A stretch of DNA of 8,623 bases. It comes from an uncultured Roseovarius sp. (GTDB lineage: Bacteria; Pseudomonadota; Alphaproteobacteria; Rhodobacterales; Rhodobacteraceae). The DNA lies in NCBI GenBank assembly GCA_934501475.1, contig CAKSUL010000068.1, forward strand, positions 1 through 8,623. The letters are read 5' to 3'. Below the pieces are notes generated by a model. It was not told where the DNA came from and searched no databases. It was given only the letters and a program-made list of their open reading frames with translations. Positions 7,780 to 8,623 of the stretch are shown in pieces (within the stretch, counting starts at the first letter, position 1; the number at the start of each line of letters is the position of its first letter). The position numbers and the translations under genes were made by a program.

Positions 7780-8128
7780 GGCAAAGCCTCTCACATGGGG
7801 CCCTGGACAATTTTCCCGCCTCCGGGAAAGCGCACAAGGCCCGCGCTCTTTCAATGCTGTGGGCGTTTCGCATCTGACCGCCTTCCCGGATCAAATGCCA
7901 AACGCCCTGGTCGGGGCCGGATTACCTCGCACAGCCCCGCCATGCAAGCCCACCCTGCAAGCCGCCACAGGCGACGTTCCCGTTGCCAGCCAGCCCCGCC
8001 GGCGGCCTGATCCATGGGGGGCGGCATCGTGCCTTGGTCGGGGCCAGGCGGGCCTTGCGGGACACGCGCAACGAAAAAGGCCCGTCCGGTGGCGGACGGG
8101 CCTCTGGTCTTGTCGGATGCAGCGCAGA
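7780..8128. other. 349-base intergenic region between rplT and pheS
   Basis: Apart from the rplT terminator, this stretch holds no gene that I can support. It should contain the pheS promoter. The best candidate on the minus strand is TTGTGC, then 17 bases, then AAAATT ending about 30 bases before the ATG; it is weak, with about half the consensus bases. A 7-bp hairpin overlaps it: TTTCCCG (7812-7818) pairs with CGGGAAA (7823-7829) around a four-base loop. I found no run of Phe codons in a short leader ORF, so classical E. coli-type pheST attenuation is not apparent. A 58-codon open frame on the minus strand (8027-7851) is arginine-rich and unconvincing. Confidence 0.6.
8074..8103 (-). terminator. 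Strong intrinsic terminator after rplT
   Basis: On the minus strand an 11-bp perfect GC-rich stem, AGGCCCGTCCG paired with CGGACGGGCCT (8093-8103 with 8078-8088), closes a four-base loop (8089-8092) and is followed by a run of five T residues (8078-8074). It starts 25 bases past the rplT stop and should end the rpmI-rplT transcript. It therefore uncouples pheS from the ribosomal protein genes. Confidence 0.92.
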
Positions 8129-8494
8129 TCAGGCTGACAGCGCGCCCTTGGCTTGCTGCACGATCGCGGCAAAGGCGGCGGGCTCGTGCACGGCCAGATC
8201 GGCCAGAACCTTGCGGTCCACTTCGACACCGGCCAGCGCCAGACCGTTGATGAAGCGGCTGTAGGTCAGCGCGGCATCATGGCTGCGCACGGCGGCGTTG
8301 ATCCGCTGGATCCACAGCGCGCGGAAATTGCGCTTGCGGTTCTTGCGGTCGCGGGTGGCATACTGGTTGGCCTTGTCGACGGCCTGTGTGGCCACCCGGA
8401 AGGTGTTCTTGCGGCGGCCACTATAGCCTTTGGCGGCCTTGATGACTTTCTTGTGACGGGCGTGGGTAACTACCCCACTTTTAACGCGTGACAT
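8129..8494 (-). CDS. rplT: 50S ribosomal protein L20
   Basis: L20 binds 23S rRNA early in assembly of the large ribosomal subunit and in several bacteria also represses its own operon. The 121-residue product is close to the usual 117-120. It starts [23 protein letters not shown], split here as the basic extended arm (1-23), and has the family signature [17 protein letters not shown] (54-70). The C-terminal globular part includes [20 protein letters not shown] (78-97). The ATG at 8494 lies nine bases after a full AAGGAGG. The gene follows rpmI by 15 bases and forms one operon with it, with infC expected further upstream outside the window. Confidence 0.98.
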   Translation of the reverse strand: MSRVKSGVVTHARHKKVIKAAKGYSGRRKNTFRVATQAVDKANQYATRDRKNRKRNFRALWIQRINAAVRSHDAALTYSRFINGLALAGVEVDRKVLADLAVHEPAAFAAIVQQAKGALSA

Positions 8495-8503
8495 ATCTCA
8501 TAT

Positions 8504-8510
8504 CCTCCTT
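8504..8510 (-). promoter_or_regulatory. Strong ribosome binding site of rplT overlapping the rpmI stop
   Basis: AAGGAGG on the minus strand overlaps the last base of the rpmI TGA stop codon (8512-8510) and lies nine bases before the rplT ATG. Ribosomes ending on rpmI would cover this site, which suggests translational coupling of L35 and L20. Confidence 0.8.
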
Positions 8511-8623
8511 CAGCGGGCGTAGGGCATCATCGGCTTGATGATCTTTTCATCAGCCTTTGACAGCGTGGTGGTGCCACGCGCGTTTCGGAGGAACTTGTTG
8601 CTGCGCTTGATCATGCCGTGGCG
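8510..8623 (-). CDS. rpmI: 50S ribosomal protein L35, 5' part outside the window
   Basis: This is the 3' end of the gene for the small basic ribosomal protein L35. The 37 visible residues begin [20 protein letters not shown] and end [13 protein letters not shown]. The [10 protein letters not shown] and ARGTTTLS segments and the PYAR tail are typical of proteobacterial L35, which is about 65 residues, so a little over half is present. It is intact in frame to its TGA stop and is followed at once by rplT, as in the conserved infC-rpmI-rplT operon. Confidence 0.95.
   Translation of the reverse strand, partial: RHGMIKRSNKFLRNARGTTTLSKADEKIIKPMMPYAR

Noticed and set aside
7780..7854. Upstream in-frame extension of pheS by 25 codons
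   Set aside because: The extra residues do not resemble PheS, no good ribosome binding site precedes 7854, and ATG 7779 has GAGAGG at a proper distance and a family-like N-terminus.
7851..8027. 58-codon open frame on the minus strand in the rplT-pheS gap
   Set aside because: It is rich in Arg, Gly and Trp as expected for random GC-rich DNA, has only a weak AAGG upstream, and matches no family I know.
1..8623. CRISPR array, mobile element, phage or defence system
   Set aside because: No repeated spacer-repeat pattern, transposase, integrase, terminal inverted repeats or defence-type protein was found; all confident genes are housekeeping or stress genes.

Overview
The window reads as ordinary chromosomal DNA from a GC-rich alphaproteobacterium, most likely a member of the Rhodobacterales/Rhodobacteraceae. 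The reasons are the high-GC codon choice, the sequence character of DnaK, PheS/PheT and L20, a promoter in front of dnaK that fits the alphaproteobacterial heat-shock pattern, and the gene content. I see no integrase, transposase, tRNA, rRNA, CRISPR array or phage gene. Nothing looks like a new defence or mobile system.

Layout from left to right. (1) dnaK lies on the minus strand and its 3' part runs off the left edge; residues 1-419 are present. Its upstream region holds a promoter that fits a sigma-32 or sigma-70 consensus. (2) alkB, a DNA/RNA alkylation-repair dioxygenase, diverges from dnaK on the plus strand and is the only gene on that strand. (3) Convergent with alkB lie two mechanosensitive channel genes on the minus strand, an MscS-type gene and mscL. 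Between them are a 15-bp tandem repeat and a strong terminator whose symmetry would let it work both ways. (4) Next on the minus strand, in transcription order from the right, come pheS, pheT and a ytoQ-family gene. (5) At the right edge lie rplT (L20) and the 3' end of rpmI (L35). They end in a strong intrinsic terminator that separates them from pheS, although the order rpmI-rplT-pheS-pheT is the same as in Escherichia coli.

Functionally this is a translation block (ribosomal proteins L35 and L20, phenylalanyl-tRNA synthetase) beside a stress block (DnaK chaperone, AlkB repair, two osmotic safety valves). The stretches without a confident gene are 1259-1481, 2913-3080, 3492-3627, 6528-6705 and 7780-8128. 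Each is described below where it holds something visible. The most useful second looks are the AT-rich palindromic tract and possible small ORF in the unusually long pheS-pheT gap, the dnaK promoter, and the 15-bp tandem repeat between the channel genes.
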